Source: Symbiobacterium terraclitae (GTDB taxonomy: Bacteria; Bacillota; Sulfobacillia; Symbiobacteriales; Symbiobacteriaceae). From it: 64,000 nucleotides of DNA. A program made the translations under genes and the position numbers. Shown here in pieces: positions 9,068-17,946 of the stretch. Below the pieces are notes generated by a model. It had not been told where the DNA came from and ran no database searches. It saw only the letters and a program-made list of their open reading frames with translations. Every line of letters starts with the position of its first letter. Position 1 is the stretch's first letter. The stretch covers positions 38,024 to 102,023 of the forward strand of contig NZ_JAGGLG010000013.1 in the NCBI RefSeq assembly GCF_017874315.1. The letters are read 5' to 3'.

Positions 9068-9987
9068 CACAGGGCCACCACCCCCTCCTGAGTCTCGTCC
9101 CCGTAGAGCCCGAGCCGCCGGAATGCCTCCTCCAGCGTGACCGCCCGCAGCTCCAGCGACTGCAGCGGCACGTCCAGGGACCGGATCTGCGCCAGAATCG
9201 CCTCGCCCTCGTCCACGGAGGCGCACGGGATCTCCACGCAGGGGACGGGCTGCGTGGCGACCACCTTGGACTGCGGGAAGAGGGTGCGGACCCGGTCCGC
9301 CTCCCGGGTTCGCACCACAACGCGGGGCGGGTGGCGCTGCCGCAGTTCTTCCAGGCTGCCGGCGAAGGTTGCTGCGCCGTCCCGGATGACGACGACGCCG
9401 TCGGCCAGCTCCTCCAGGTGCTTCAGGTCCTGGCCCGTCACCACGATGGTGGCGCCCGCGGCCGCGAGCCGGCGGAGCGCCCGGGAGACCAGGCCCCACG
9501 CCCCCGAGTCGAGCCCCACCGAGGGCTCGTCCAGCAGGAGCCAGGACGGGCGCCGCAGGAGGGCGGCCGCCACAGCCAACCGCTTGCGCTGGCCCAAGGA
9601 GAACCCGCCGGCCCGGGCCGGAAGCAACGGCTCCAGCTCCAGGCCCGCCAGGAGTGCCCTGGCCTCCGGCGTTCGGGGGGAGCACCCGCCCGAGAGCAGG
9701 TACAGGTTCTCCTCCCCGGTGAGCAGGGGGTAGACCGGGGCATCGTCGAACACCGCTGCGATCCTGGGCCGGACGAGCGCCGCCGGCCTGCCGCCGAAGC
9801 GGACCGCGCCGGACGTCGGATGCGCGAGGCCGGTCGCCAGCCGCATCCAGGTCGTCTTGCCTGCGCCGTTTCGGCCCGCGAGCAGGGTGACGGAGCCCGG
9901 ATCCACCGCAAAGCTCAGGCCTTTCAAAGCCCAACGCTTCCCGAACCGCTTCGACAGGTTCTCTGTCACCAGGCTGGGATTGGTCAT
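9067..9987 (-). CDS. ABC transporter ATP-binding protein (exporter type)
   Basis: 306 residues with Walker A (AGRNGAGKTTW near residue 38), the signature FSLGQRKRLAVA near residue 128, Walker B WLLLDEPSVGLD and a following H-loop region in which the usual His is replaced by Gln (VVTGQDLKHLE). The C-terminal 90 residues are a typical exporter-ATPase tail. An ATG start at 9987 follows GGGAGGG. It is paired with the overlapping ABC-2 permease. The Gln in the H-loop position is unusual and might alter hydrolysis. Confidence 0.87.
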   Translation of the reverse strand: MTNPSLVTENLSKRFGKRWALKGLSFAVDPGSVTLLAGRNGAGKTTWMRLATGLAHPTSGAVRFGGRPAALVRPRIAAVFDDAPVYPLLTGEENLYLLSGGCSPRTPEARALLAGLELEPLLPARAGGFSLGQRKRLAVAAALLRRPSWLLLDEPSVGLDSGAWGLVSRALRRLAAAGATIVVTGQDLKHLEELADGVVVIRDGAATFAGSLEELRQRHPPRVVVRTREADRVRTLFPQSKVVATQPVPCVEIPCASVDEGEAILAQIRSLDVPLQSLELRAVTLEEAFRRLGLYGDETQEGVVAL

Positions 9988-10345
9988 CTGACTGGCCGCC
10001 CTCCCGTGCGCGCTCTGTTCAGACTGGAAGTAGCTGTAGCCGCCCCATCCGTCTCACGGTCGCCAGGGCCGACACGTCACCCCGGCTGAGGCGGCGCCGG
10101 CTTCGGACGGCGACCCGGCCGGCGCGGTCTCACCCCATTAACGTCGGCATTAACGTCGGCAGTCCCGCCGTCACGGCGGGAACCAAGTGTCTCGCCCTGA
10201 CCGTCGGGCATCCCTCCATCGCCTGTTGTGGAAAGTGCCCCGGGGCACCCTCTATGCTAAACCCACCCCGCGCTTTTGTCCATCAACTCCAAGTGTTCTC
10301 TCTACAGGACGGTGGTCGTTGTCATCGGCGCGCGACGTACCGCGC
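9988..10345. other. Gene-free stretch with a short direct repeat and hairpin
   Basis: No convincing gene. Two tandem copies of TTAACGTCGGCA lie at about 10139-10163, followed by a hairpin with 7-bp arms (CCCGCCG and CGGCGGG). The rest shows no recognisable signal. Confidence 0.4.
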
Positions 10346-10378
10346 GCAAGCGGCCGGGTCTTGCGCCCGGCCGCTTGC
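10346..10378 (-). terminator. Stem-loop after the PLP decarboxylase gene
   Basis: 13-bp perfect arms (10346-10358 and 10366-10378) with a 7-base loop, 12 bp past the stop codon of the decarboxylase. It has no T-run, so the termination role is inferred from position and stability. Confidence 0.65.
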
Positions 10379-10390
10379 TCCGAACAGTGT

Positions 10391-12295
10391 TTACTGCTGC
10401 ACCAGGTACTTGAGCGGAATCAGGATGTTGTCGCCGAACCAGTTGGCGCTGGTGTCGGCGCCGGGCTCGGCGCCGGCCGCCGCCTGTTGCTGCGCCGCAC
10501 GGGCGGCGTGCATGGCCAGCTGCTCCTCGATCACCAGCTGGCAGGCCTTTCGGGCGTACATCGCCGCCATCAGCATGGCGCGCTCGTCGCAGTAGGGCGA
10601 CATGGGGTAGGACTTCAGGCCGTAGACCCAGTACCGCTTGTCGGTCTCGCCCGGGGCATAGCTGGTGGGCCGGTAGCCGGCGGTGAAGCTGGTGTAGGGC
10701 GGGTACTCCCAGCCCTCCACCCGCTGGTCCGGGTCCCGCAGCATGGCGAACAGCTTGTTGGCCACGTTCTGCTGGAGCATGTTGTACCAGTACAGGTCCT
10801 CCCGTGCACCCGGGTCGCTCAGTTCCCGCTGGTACTGCGCCTTCGCATCCACCCACTCGGGGTAGACCCGGAAGAGGGTGACGAAACCGTTCTCGGTCGG
10901 GTTGACGCAGACCATGTTCGGCATCTCCGCCAGCACCTTCCGGAAGTAGACCTCCACCTCGATGATCCGGCCCAGCATCACCTGGAACCCCTCGTAGCCC
11001 AGGAGCTTCAGCGTGGACCAGGCGGCCGTGGAGTAGGCGGCCGACCGGGAGGTCTCCAGGGTGTAGTGGCCGGGGTTGTACGCGGTCCGGTCCTGCAGGT
11101 AGGCCGGCGCCGGCCGCTCCAGCATCTTGGCGAAGAGCTTGTAGTCCTTCACCATGAAGAGCGAGCAGTTGTACGGCGACCAGCCGGTCTTGTGGAAGTC
11201 GCAGCCGATCGCGTCCGCATAGATGAGGTCGGCCATCTGCTCGGCGTTGCGCCTGATCTTGGCCAGGGCCTCGGCCGAGAACTGCAGCGGGTTGCGCTCG
11301 AAGTCGTAGTGCTTGAAGGCCAGCCAGGACCAGCCGATCACCGCGTCGGCGTAGAGCAGCGGCCGCGGGCAGCCCCCGGCGTTCTCGTAGCTGTCCAGGA
11401 TCTCCCGGACCTCCCGGATCGGGTCGATGGCGAAGGCGTCGGTGGTGCCCATGGTGCAGACCACCATGACCACCGGCTTCCCCTCGCGCCTGCACTCCTC
11501 CAGCACCTGCTTCAGGTGGGGGATCGACATCCGGTTCTGTTCGTCCACCTGGATCTCCCGCACGTTGCCGGAGCCGAGGCCGGTCCAGTCGGAGCAGTTG
11601 TCCTTCACGTAGTGCCCCTCGGCGGAGACCAGGATCTGGCCGTCCACCCGGATGCCCCGCTTCCGCGACTCCGGCCCCAGCACCCGCGTCAGGGCGTACT
11701 TGGTGCCGTAGAGGTAGCAGCCGGTCCCGCCGAAGGTGAAGAGACCGCCGGCGGTCTGGGGGTCCCAGCCGATCATCGCGGCCACCATGGCCGCGGCCTC
11801 GAGTTCGGTCTTGGCGACGTTCCAGGAGTACTCCCCTTCGATGATATTAGGGCTGAAGACCCCCGCCATGGCCGCCCCGATGATCGATGGCGTGTTGGCC
11901 GGCGGGATCACGTTGGCCATGGTGTACGGGTGGTTCCAGACGGGCATGCCGTCGAACAGGGAGGCCAGTTCGGCCAGCACCTGCTCCTGCGGCATCATCC
12001 TCGGGGCGAGGCGCGCCTCGTGGCACTTGCTGTAGTCCGGCAGGTCGACCTTGCCGAGGTAGCTCTTGGCCGCATCCGTGCCGGCGGGCGGCTGCTTCAG
12101 GGCGTTGATCATGCCCACCGCCCGGGCAAACATCTGCTCAAAGGACTGGTCGCGGTCGGGTTCCCGCCACGGCGAGGGAAAGGAGGCCTTGAGGGCGTCG
12201 AGCTGCCTCCGCCAGACGGAGGGGGCCACCTCCGGGCTGGCGATCTCACTACTCACCTGGGGTAGGGACGTCAGCGTCTGCTTCTGGCTGGCCAT
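10391..12295 (-). CDS. PLP-dependent group II decarboxylase (aromatic/glutamate type)
   Basis: 634-residue fold-type I PLP enzyme. The cofactor lysine sits in DFHKTGWSPYNCS near residue 365. Other family marks are TFGGTGCYLYGTKYAL (cofactor phosphate region), VSAEGHYVKDN, and LYADAVIGWSW with the Asp that contacts the pyridine nitrogen. It belongs to the glutamate/tyrosine/aromatic-L-amino-acid decarboxylase superfamily, but the substrate cannot be read from the sequence. It is longer than the usual 470-510 residues, with extra N- and C-terminal parts. I choose the ATG at 12295, with AGGAG upstream. It stands alone, downstream of a chemoreceptor gene. Confidence 0.82.
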   Translation of the reverse strand: MASQKQTLTSLPQVSSEIASPEVAPSVWRRQLDALKASFPSPWREPDRDQSFEQMFARAVGMINALKQPPAGTDAAKSYLGKVDLPDYSKCHEARLAPRMMPQEQVLAELASLFDGMPVWNHPYTMANVIPPANTPSIIGAAMAGVFSPNIIEGEYSWNVAKTELEAAAMVAAMIGWDPQTAGGLFTFGGTGCYLYGTKYALTRVLGPESRKRGIRVDGQILVSAEGHYVKDNCSDWTGLGSGNVREIQVDEQNRMSIPHLKQVLEECRREGKPVVMVVCTMGTTDAFAIDPIREVREILDSYENAGGCPRPLLYADAVIGWSWLAFKHYDFERNPLQFSAEALAKIRRNAEQMADLIYADAIGCDFHKTGWSPYNCSLFMVKDYKLFAKMLERPAPAYLQDRTAYNPGHYTLETSRSAAYSTAAWSTLKLLGYEGFQVMLGRIIEVEVYFRKVLAEMPNMVCVNPTENGFVTLFRVYPEWVDAKAQYQRELSDPGAREDLYWYNMLQQNVANKLFAMLRDPDQRVEGWEYPPYTSFTAGYRPTSYAPGETDKRYWVYGLKSYPMSPYCDERAMLMAAMYARKACQLVIEEQLAMHAARAAQQQAAAGAEPGADTSANWFGDNILIPLKYLVQQ

Positions 12296-12362
12296 GATCG
12301 CTCTCCTATACTCTCCTGGTATCCTTGAGAGATTTGGGGCAAGCACCGTGTATGTTCGCTCA

Positions 12363-14243
12363 TCAGAGCTGGAACCGCTTGACCTGGGCGCCCAGATCCT
12401 GCGCCACCTGCTCCAGTGCGGCCGCACTGCCGGAGAGGCTGGCTGCCGAAGCGCTCTGCTGCTCCACCGCCTCTCCCAGCCCGTCAACCGCCTGGGCGTT
12501 GGCCTGGACGATCTCGGCTACCCGGGCGATCGCCTCGAGCATCTGGGCCGTGCCGGCGGCCATCTCCTCGGAGGCGGCCGAGTTCTCCTCCGCCACCGCC
12601 GCGACCGACTGGAAGGTCTCGGTCACCCGCTGCGCATCCTGGCGGATGCGGGCCATCGCGTCGGCCACCCGCTGCACGTCGCGCGCGGAGCCGTCGACCG
12701 TCTGGATGATGGCAGAGAGCGCCCGGCCGGTGTCGGCCGCCATCTGGCCGCCGCGCTCCACCTCGGCGTTGCCGGTCTCCATCGCCTGGACCGCCTCGGC
12801 GGTGCGACCCTGGATGTTGGTGATCAGGTCGGCGATCTCCCGGGTCGAGGCGGCGGAGCGCTCCGCCAGCCGCCGCACCTCTTCGGCCACCACGGCAAAG
12901 CCGCGGCCGTGCTCCCCGGCGCGCGCCGCCTCGATGGCGGCGTTCAGGGCAAGCAGGTTGGTCTGCTCGGCAATCTCCGTGATCGCCTGGGTGATCTGGC
13001 CGATCTGGGCGGAGAGCTGTTCGAGATCGCGGATCTTCGCCATGGCCTGTGCCACCGCGGTGCGGATCCGCCCGATGCCGTCCAACGTCTGCTCCACCAC
13101 GGTCACGCCCTCGCGCGCCGTGGCGGTCGCGTGGGCCGAGCCCTCGGCCATGGCAACCACGGTGGCCGCGACCTGCTCGATCTCGGCCCGGACCTCATCC
13201 AGCAGCCGGGCGGCCTGGGCCACCTCGCCCGCCGTCTGCCCGGAGCCGGAGGCGATCTGCTGTATGGTGACCTCCATCTGCTCCACCGACTGGCGCGCCT
13301 CAGTCGAGGTGAGCGAGAGCGTCCCGCCGTTGGCGCGGACCTCCTCCACCGCCCGGACCGTCAGCTCCGCGTGGCGGGTCGACTGCCCGGCCGACTCCCG
13401 CATGGCCGCGGCGGCGCCCAGGACGGCCTCGGTGGAGAGGGTGACCCCCTCGATCAGCTGGCGAATCTCCTGCTGCAGGCGCGAGATGTCCAGCATCTCG
13501 TCCACCTCGTTCCGCGGGCGGCGGGCCGCGTCGGGATCGATCCGGAGGTCGCCCTCGCCCAGCCGCCGGAGCGTGGCGGCCGCCTGCCGCAGCGGACGGC
13601 TGAGGACGTTGGAGAGGAGCAGCGCCACCGCCACCCAGATCGCCACCGATGCCAGGGTGAAGCCCGCGGCGGTCCAGAGCGCCTCCCTCAGCACCCTGGT
13701 GACCGCGGTGACGTCGTAGTCGATGCCGGCGAAGCCGACGACCTTGCCCGAGCCGTCACGCAGCGGGTGGATGGCGCTCTTCCACTCGCCCAGCTCGTCG
13801 GCGTAGATCTCCGACGCTGCGGGGACGCCCCCGAGTGCGGAGGTGATCGCATCCGCGAAGGTGCCGGGCGGGATGGCGTACTCCGCGCCGGGCATCATCA
13901 CGGCCGGGTAGACGAAGGCGATCCGCGGGTTGCCGGTGCCGTCGGCGACCACGCCGTAGACCAACGCCGCGCCGGTGTCGGCGGCGAACCCACTGGCCAT
14001 CGCCATGTACCGCTCATAGAGCCCCGCGTCTCCGCCCGCCGCCAGCCGGACCATGTCGTCGCCATTGATCTGCGCCGTCAGAACCGCGGCCAGTTTGGAC
14101 TGTTCGCTCTCGAGCCGTTCGAGGATCATGTCCTGAGTCCGTATGTACGTGAGGCAGCCCAGCAAGGCGGTCAGGAGAACTCCCGGCGTGACAATCCAGG
14201 TGATCAGGCGGAGACGTAGTCTGCGTATGGGGTCGCGGATCAT
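12363..14243 (-). CDS. Methyl-accepting chemotaxis protein
   Basis: 626-residue transmembrane receptor. A membrane helix at residues 14-31 ([19 protein letters not shown]) precedes a roughly 150-residue Cache-like sensor. A second membrane helix near 185-205 leads into a HAMP domain ([20 protein letters not shown]), then a long coiled coil with the signalling tip around [19 protein letters not shown]. It signals to CheA/CheW, none of which are in the window. The ligand is unknown. The start ATG at 14243 is well placed relative to GGGAGG. Confidence 0.92.
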   Translation of the reverse strand: MIRDPIRRLRLRLITWIVTPGVLLTALLGCLTYIRTQDMILERLESEQSKLAAVLTAQINGDDMVRLAAGGDAGLYERYMAMASGFAADTGAALVYGVVADGTGNPRIAFVYPAVMMPGAEYAIPPGTFADAITSALGGVPAASEIYADELGEWKSAIHPLRDGSGKVVGFAGIDYDVTAVTRVLREALWTAAGFTLASVAIWVAVALLLSNVLSRPLRQAAATLRRLGEGDLRIDPDAARRPRNEVDEMLDISRLQQEIRQLIEGVTLSTEAVLGAAAAMRESAGQSTRHAELTVRAVEEVRANGGTLSLTSTEARQSVEQMEVTIQQIASGSGQTAGEVAQAARLLDEVRAEIEQVAATVVAMAEGSAHATATAREGVTVVEQTLDGIGRIRTAVAQAMAKIRDLEQLSAQIGQITQAITEIAEQTNLLALNAAIEAARAGEHGRGFAVVAEEVRRLAERSAASTREIADLITNIQGRTAEAVQAMETGNAEVERGGQMAADTGRALSAIIQTVDGSARDVQRVADAMARIRQDAQRVTETFQSVAAVAEENSAASEEMAAGTAQMLEAIARVAEIVQANAQAVDGLGEAVEQQSASAASLSGSAAALEQVAQDLGAQVKRFQL

Positions 14244-14285
14244 GACGAGTTGACCTCCCTGTATAGTATAACCTTTAACAATTCA

Positions 14286-14314
14286 AGGATAGATAATAAG
14301 CACTTATTGAGCAA
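14286..14314 (-). promoter_or_regulatory. Possible promoter for the chemoreceptor gene
   Basis: In an AT-rich patch unlike its surroundings, TTGCTC (-35, 14309-14314) and TATCCT (-10, 14286-14291) are separated by 17 bases on the minus strand. A second TATACT-like hexamer lies closer to the gene, so the exact promoter is uncertain. Confidence 0.4.
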
Positions 14315-14375
14315 CGGGGTTTCTGTTACAGTTTCGTTACACGGTGTTCGCCCTCGTCACCGCTGAAAATAGAAA

Positions 14376-14394
14376 GGGGCCCGCGCCGGGCCCC
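14376..14394 (-). terminator. Rho-independent terminator after the HEPN-CBS gene
   Basis: 8-bp arms GGGGCCCG and CGGGCCCC with a 3-base loop; read on the minus strand it is followed by TTTCTATTTTC. Confidence 0.8.
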
Positions 14395-14487
14395 GTGGGG
14401 AGGTCTCCCCATTCAGCACCGACGCGAGCCGATTCCAAGGGGCCGGACCGCCATGGCCTCGCAGGGCTCCGGCGCCGCCCGATATGG

Positions 14488-15204
14488 CTAGCTCAGGCCC
14501 TCCGGCGGGTTCAGCAGGTCGCGCGGGGTGATGATCCCGAGGAGCGCCTCGTCCTCCCGGCCGCTCTCCGTGATCAGGAGCGCCTCCAGGGCCGCCTGCC
14601 GCTTGCCTTTCCCGGGGGTGAAGAGCTCGGCGGCGTCGTACCATGTGGCGCTGCGGGGGACGAAGGCCACCCGCCGCCCCCCGAACGGGTCGTGGCGCAG
14701 GGCGTCGGCCACCGTCGCGCCGGCGACGTCCACACCGCCGGTGGCGAGGGAGTCGGCGAGCCACTGGGCGATGCAGCGGGAGGTCAACAGCCCGGCGAAG
14801 CGCGCTCCCCGGAACGCCGGGAACTGGGTGTAGTGGTACTCGCGGATCCACCGGAGCGGCTTCGCGAGGGGATCGTCGACGTCCAGCCGCCGCACCTCCC
14901 GGCGGAACATGGGGTAGACGCGGGGCGGGTTGATGATGACCTCCGCCAGCCGCTCGATGGCCTCCACCACCTCAGGGCGGGGGTCGGCGATGATGCGGGC
15001 CGGGTACTCCTTGTCGTGGACGATGGCGTTGCGCAGCGCCCCGAACTCCTTCAGGTCGTCGGCGTACCGGCGGACCACGCTGAACCGCTTCGCCGCCTGG
15101 TCCACCACCGAGGCGAAGCCGAAGCGGGAGCGGTCGATGTCGAGCAGGTCCCGCAGGTGGTCGTCGATCTGGTTGTACGCCCTGATGAACCGTTCCGCTG
15201 ACAT
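14488..15204 (-). CDS. HEPN-like domain fused to a CBS pair
   Basis: 238-residue protein I do not recognise as a named gene. Residues 1-85 are helical and contain LRNAIVHDKE near residue 56, which fits the R-x4-H pattern of HEPN-fold RNases and HEPN-like proteins. Residues 90-235 look like two CBS units: PLAKPLRWIREYHYTQFPAF with GLLTSRCIAQWLA, then ATWYDAAELF with EALLGIITPRDLLN. CBS pairs usually bind adenosyl ligands. A reading consistent with this is a nucleotide-gated HEPN protein, but neither RNase activity nor ligand binding is shown. It is monocistronic, with a terminator downstream. Confidence 0.6.
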   Translation of the reverse strand: MSAERFIRAYNQIDDHLRDLLDIDRSRFGFASVVDQAAKRFSVVRRYADDLKEFGALRNAIVHDKEYPARIIADPRPEVVEAIERLAEVIINPPRVYPMFRREVRRLDVDDPLAKPLRWIREYHYTQFPAFRGARFAGLLTSRCIAQWLADSLATGGVDVAGATVADALRHDPFGGRRVAFVPRSATWYDAAELFTPGKGKRQAALEALLITESGREDEALLGIITPRDLLNPPEGLS

Positions 15205-15277
15205 CGGCGCCTCACCTCAGGGCCGAGGTTCGGCACCGGGTCCGCAATCTCCTACCGGGCGGGGTGGGGCTGCGTGC

Positions 15278-15296
15278 CCCTGCCGCTTCGGCAGGG
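15278..15296 (-). terminator. Stem-loop between the PTS IIA gene and the HEPN-CBS gene
   Basis: 8-bp arms CCCTGCCG and CGGCAGGG around CTT; a second hairpin CGCCTCC/GGAGGCG (15318-15333) abuts the IIA stop codon. Either may end the IIA transcript; no T-run is present. Confidence 0.45.
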
Positions 15297-15333
15297 ACGG
15301 CCCCGTCTCCGCGGGCCCGCCTCCTTGGAGGCG

Positions 15334-15828
15334 TCACCTCGCGTTGACGGTCGCCACCGGGTCACCGGCATCCACCGGCCCCTGGCGCTCCAGGCGCCAG
15401 GTCTGCTTCTCCTCCAGGTTCGTATACACCACCGGCGTGGCCAGCGAGGGAACGTCGCCCTGAATCGCCGCCAGGTCGACCTCGAGCAGCGGCTGCCCCG
15501 CGCTGACCTTCGCCCCCTGCGCGGTCAGGATCCGGAAGCCCCTGCCCTGGAGCTTCACCGTGTCGATCCCGACGTGGACCAGCACCTCCAGCCCGACGGC
15601 GGTGCGGATCCCCACCGCGTGGCCGGTCGGAAAGAGGTTCACCACCTCGCCGTCCACCGGGCTGACCACCCGCGCCGCGGACGTCACCTCGGGGAAGACG
15701 CAGAAGCCGTCGCCCATCATCTTCTCCGCGAAGACCAGGTCGGGTGTCTCGCCGATGGGCTTCACCTCGCCCTTGACGGGCGCTACCACCTTGATCGGCT
15801 GCTTTCTTGCGAAGAGACCAAAGACCAT
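15334..15828 (-). CDS. PTS glucose-type EIIA domain protein
   Basis: 164-residue stand-alone glucose-family IIA. It accepts phosphate from HPr on the His of VLVHVGIDTVKL near residue 90 and passes it to a IIB partner or acts as a regulator. It contains the family features VSPVDGEVVNLFPTGHAVGI and the C-terminal hairpin region TPVVYTN. No IIB, IIC, HPr or EI gene is nearby, so it may serve as a shared donor or a regulatory protein. The start ATG at 15828 gives a normal length. Confidence 0.9.
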   Translation of the reverse strand: MVFGLFARKQPIKVVAPVKGEVKPIGETPDLVFAEKMMGDGFCVFPEVTSAARVVSPVDGEVVNLFPTGHAVGIRTAVGLEVLVHVGIDTVKLQGRGFRILTAQGAKVSAGQPLLEVDLAAIQGDVPSLATPVVYTNLEEKQTWRLERQGPVDAGDPVATVNAR

Positions 15829-16118
15829 CGAAACCGCCCCCTACGTCAGCCGAGCCGCGTGATCTGTGCTTTAGACGATTACACTTCGTGCTGAAGAACC
15901 GCGTGCCTGCTCGTTGCGCCCCTCGCCGGCCCGCCGGCCGCCTCAGTCACCGGCTGCCCCTCTCTTCCTCCCTAGTCATTCCCCGGCGGCGCCCGCAGCG
16001 TACGGCGCCGCCTTTGCACGTGGCAGGGCTAACCATGGCAGCGCCGCCTGCATACCGTGGTGGGGAATCGCCCGCCCAACCCCCGGCGGGGGGCGGACTA
16101 CTGAAGGAGGCAGGACAT
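15829..16118. other. Divergent intergenic region, no riboswitch recognised
   Basis: Separates the divergent IIA and ABC importer genes. It contains GC-rich inverted repeats, including CCCCC/GGGGG arms near 16080-16093, ahead of the importer. I looked for TPP riboswitch core sequence because of the importer type and did not find it. Confidence 0.35.
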
Positions 16119-17150
16119 ATGACCAGCCGCAGATCACGGCCAGCGATGCTGCTGACGGCCGCCCTGATGTCCGCCGTACTCCTGGCGGCGTGCGGCAGGG
16201 GCCCGGCCAGGACGAGCGAGAAGGTCACGGTCCGGTTCACGGAGGTCATCCACTCGATCTTCTACGCCCCGCAGTACGTGGCCCAGGCGAAGGGCTTCTT
16301 CGAGGACGAGGGGCTCGAGGTGATCGCCTCCACCGCACAGGGCTCCGACCGGGGCGTCGCCGCTCTGCTGGCCGGCACGGCGGACATCGCCATGGTGGGC
16401 CCCGAAACCACGGTCTTCGTCTACAACCAGGACTCGCCGGTGAAGGTGAAGCTGTTCGCCCAGCTCACGGCCCGTGACGGCTCCTTCCTGGTGGCCCGGG
16501 AGAAGCCCGAGGGCGAGTTCTCTTGGACCGACGTCAGGGGTAAGTCCATCATCGGCTGGCGGCCGGGCTCGATGCCGCAGCTGGTGGCCGAGGCCATCCT
16601 CCGTCGCCACGGCCTGGACCCCGAGACCGACCTGGAGTACATCGACAACCTGGCGGCGCCGGCCATGGTGGGCGCGTTCCTGAGCGGACAGGGAGATTAC
16701 ATACAGGTCTTTGAGCCGTCGGTCAGCCAGCTGGAGCAGGAGGGGCACGGGTACGTGGTCTCCTACCTGGGCGCCGACTACGGCGGCATGCCCTACACCG
16801 GCTTCGTCGCGACCGACAAGTTCATCGCGGAGCACCCGGACGTGATCCAGCGGTACACCAACGCCATCTACCGGGCGCAGAAGTACGTGTTCGAGACCGA
16901 CCCGAAGGTGGTGGCCCGGGAGGTCGCACAGTTCTTCGAGGGGACCGACGTCGACCTGCTTGCGGCCTCCATCCAGCGCTACCGGGACGAGGGCGGCTGG
17001 GTGCGAACTCCGGTGATGAACCCCGCCGACTACGACGCCCTCCAGGACCTGATGATCGCCAGGGGCGTGCTGCAGCCCGACCAGCGGGCGCCCTTCGACG
17101 CCATCGCCACCAACCAGTTTGCCGAGGAGGCGGTCAACCGGATCAAGTAG
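16119..17150 (+). CDS. ABC transporter substrate-binding lipoprotein (NMT1/NitT-TauT type)
   Basis: 343-residue precursor with a lipoprotein signal: basic start, hydrophobic stretch and lipobox LLAAC near residue 25. The mature part resembles NMT1/THI5-like and SsuA-type binding proteins (IHSIFYAPQYVAQAKGFFEDEGL is characteristic, as is a late YTGFVATDKF). Ligands of this family include pyrimidine thiamine precursors, sulfonates and nitrate; the sequence does not decide which. The ATG at 16119 follows GGAGG by eight bases. It is first of three genes of one importer. Confidence 0.87.
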   Translation: MTSRRSRPAMLLTAALMSAVLLAACGRGPARTSEKVTVRFTEVIHSIFYAPQYVAQAKGFFEDEGLEVIASTAQGSDRGVAALLAGTADIAMVGPETTVFVYNQDSPVKVKLFAQLTARDGSFLVAREKPEGEFSWTDVRGKSIIGWRPGSMPQLVAEAILRRHGLDPETDLEYIDNLAAPAMVGAFLSGQGDYIQVFEPSVSQLEQEGHGYVVSYLGADYGGMPYTGFVATDKFIAEHPDVIQRYTNAIYRAQKYVFETDPKVVAREVAQFFEGTDVDLLAASIQRYRDEGGWVRTPVMNPADYDALQDLMIARGVLQPDQRAPFDAIATNQFAEEAVNRIK

Positions 17151-17163
17151 AGGAGGTCTGGAC

Positions 17164-17940
17164 GTGAGCCGTCCCCGCATCGCACTCGAGGAGGTCTCCC
17201 TGACCTACCTCACCCCCCGGGGGGCCACGCCGGCGCTGGCCGGAGTCTCCCTGGCGGTCTACCCGGGGGAGTTCGTCTCCATCGTCGGCCCCAGCGGGTC
17301 GGGCAAGTCCACGATCCTCTCCCTCATCGCCGGCATCCTGAGGCCCACCGCCGGGCGGGTGCTGCTGGACGGCGAGCCGGTCACCGGCCCCTCCCAGCGG
17401 GTGGGCTACATGCTCCAGCGGGACTACCTCTTCGAGTGGCGCACGGTGAGGGAGAACTGCATGATCGGTCCGGAGGTGCAGGGGCAGGACCGGGCCAGGG
17501 CCAGGGGACGGGTGGCCCGGCTCCTGCACAAGACCGGTCTTGCCGCCTTCGCGGACGCCTACCCGGACCAGCTCTCGGGCGGCATGCGCCAGCGCGCCGC
17601 GCTGGTGCGCACCCTCGCCATCGACCCCGATATCCTGCTGCTCGACGAACCCTTCTCCGCCCTGGACTTCCAGACCAAGCTGATGCTCGCCGACGAGATG
17701 TGGAGCCTGCTGAAATCGGAACACAAGACGGCGCTGCTGGTCACGCACGACATCTCCGAGGCCATCTCCATGTCCGACCGGGTGATCGTGCTCTCCCAGC
17801 GGCCCGGGCGGGTGAAGTCGGTCCACGAGATCACCTTCGCCGGGCCGGAGCGCCCCGTTCCGTTCAAGGCGCGGAGCGCACCGGAGTACGGCGGCTACTT
17901 CCAGCGCATCTGGTCCGAGCTGGACCAGCCCGGGAGGTGA
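17164..17940 (+). CDS. ABC importer ATP-binding protein (NitT/TauT/thiamine-precursor type)
   Basis: 258 residues with Walker A (GPSGSGKST near residue 43), a Q-loop, signature LSGGMRQRAALVR, Walker B ILLLDEPFSALD and the H-loop LVTHDISEA. This fits the SsuB/TauB/ThiZ group. The GTG start at 17164 follows GAGGAGG. It lies 13 bp after the binding-protein gene and 6 bp before the permease gene, so the three form one operon. Confidence 0.92.
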   Translation: MSRPRIALEEVSLTYLTPRGATPALAGVSLAVYPGEFVSIVGPSGSGKSTILSLIAGILRPTAGRVLLDGEPVTGPSQRVGYMLQRDYLFEWRTVRENCMIGPEVQGQDRARARGRVARLLHKTGLAAFADAYPDQLSGGMRQRAALVRTLAIDPDILLLDEPFSALDFQTKLMLADEMWSLLKSEHKTALLVTHDISEAISMSDRVIVLSQRPGRVKSVHEITFAGPERPVPFKARSAPEYGGYFQRIWSELDQPGR

Positions 17941-17946
17941 GCGTCC

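Noticed and set aside
15829..16118. TPP riboswitch ahead of the NMT1-type importer
   Set aside because: The conserved TPP-aptamer core sequences were not found; only GC-rich hairpins are present.
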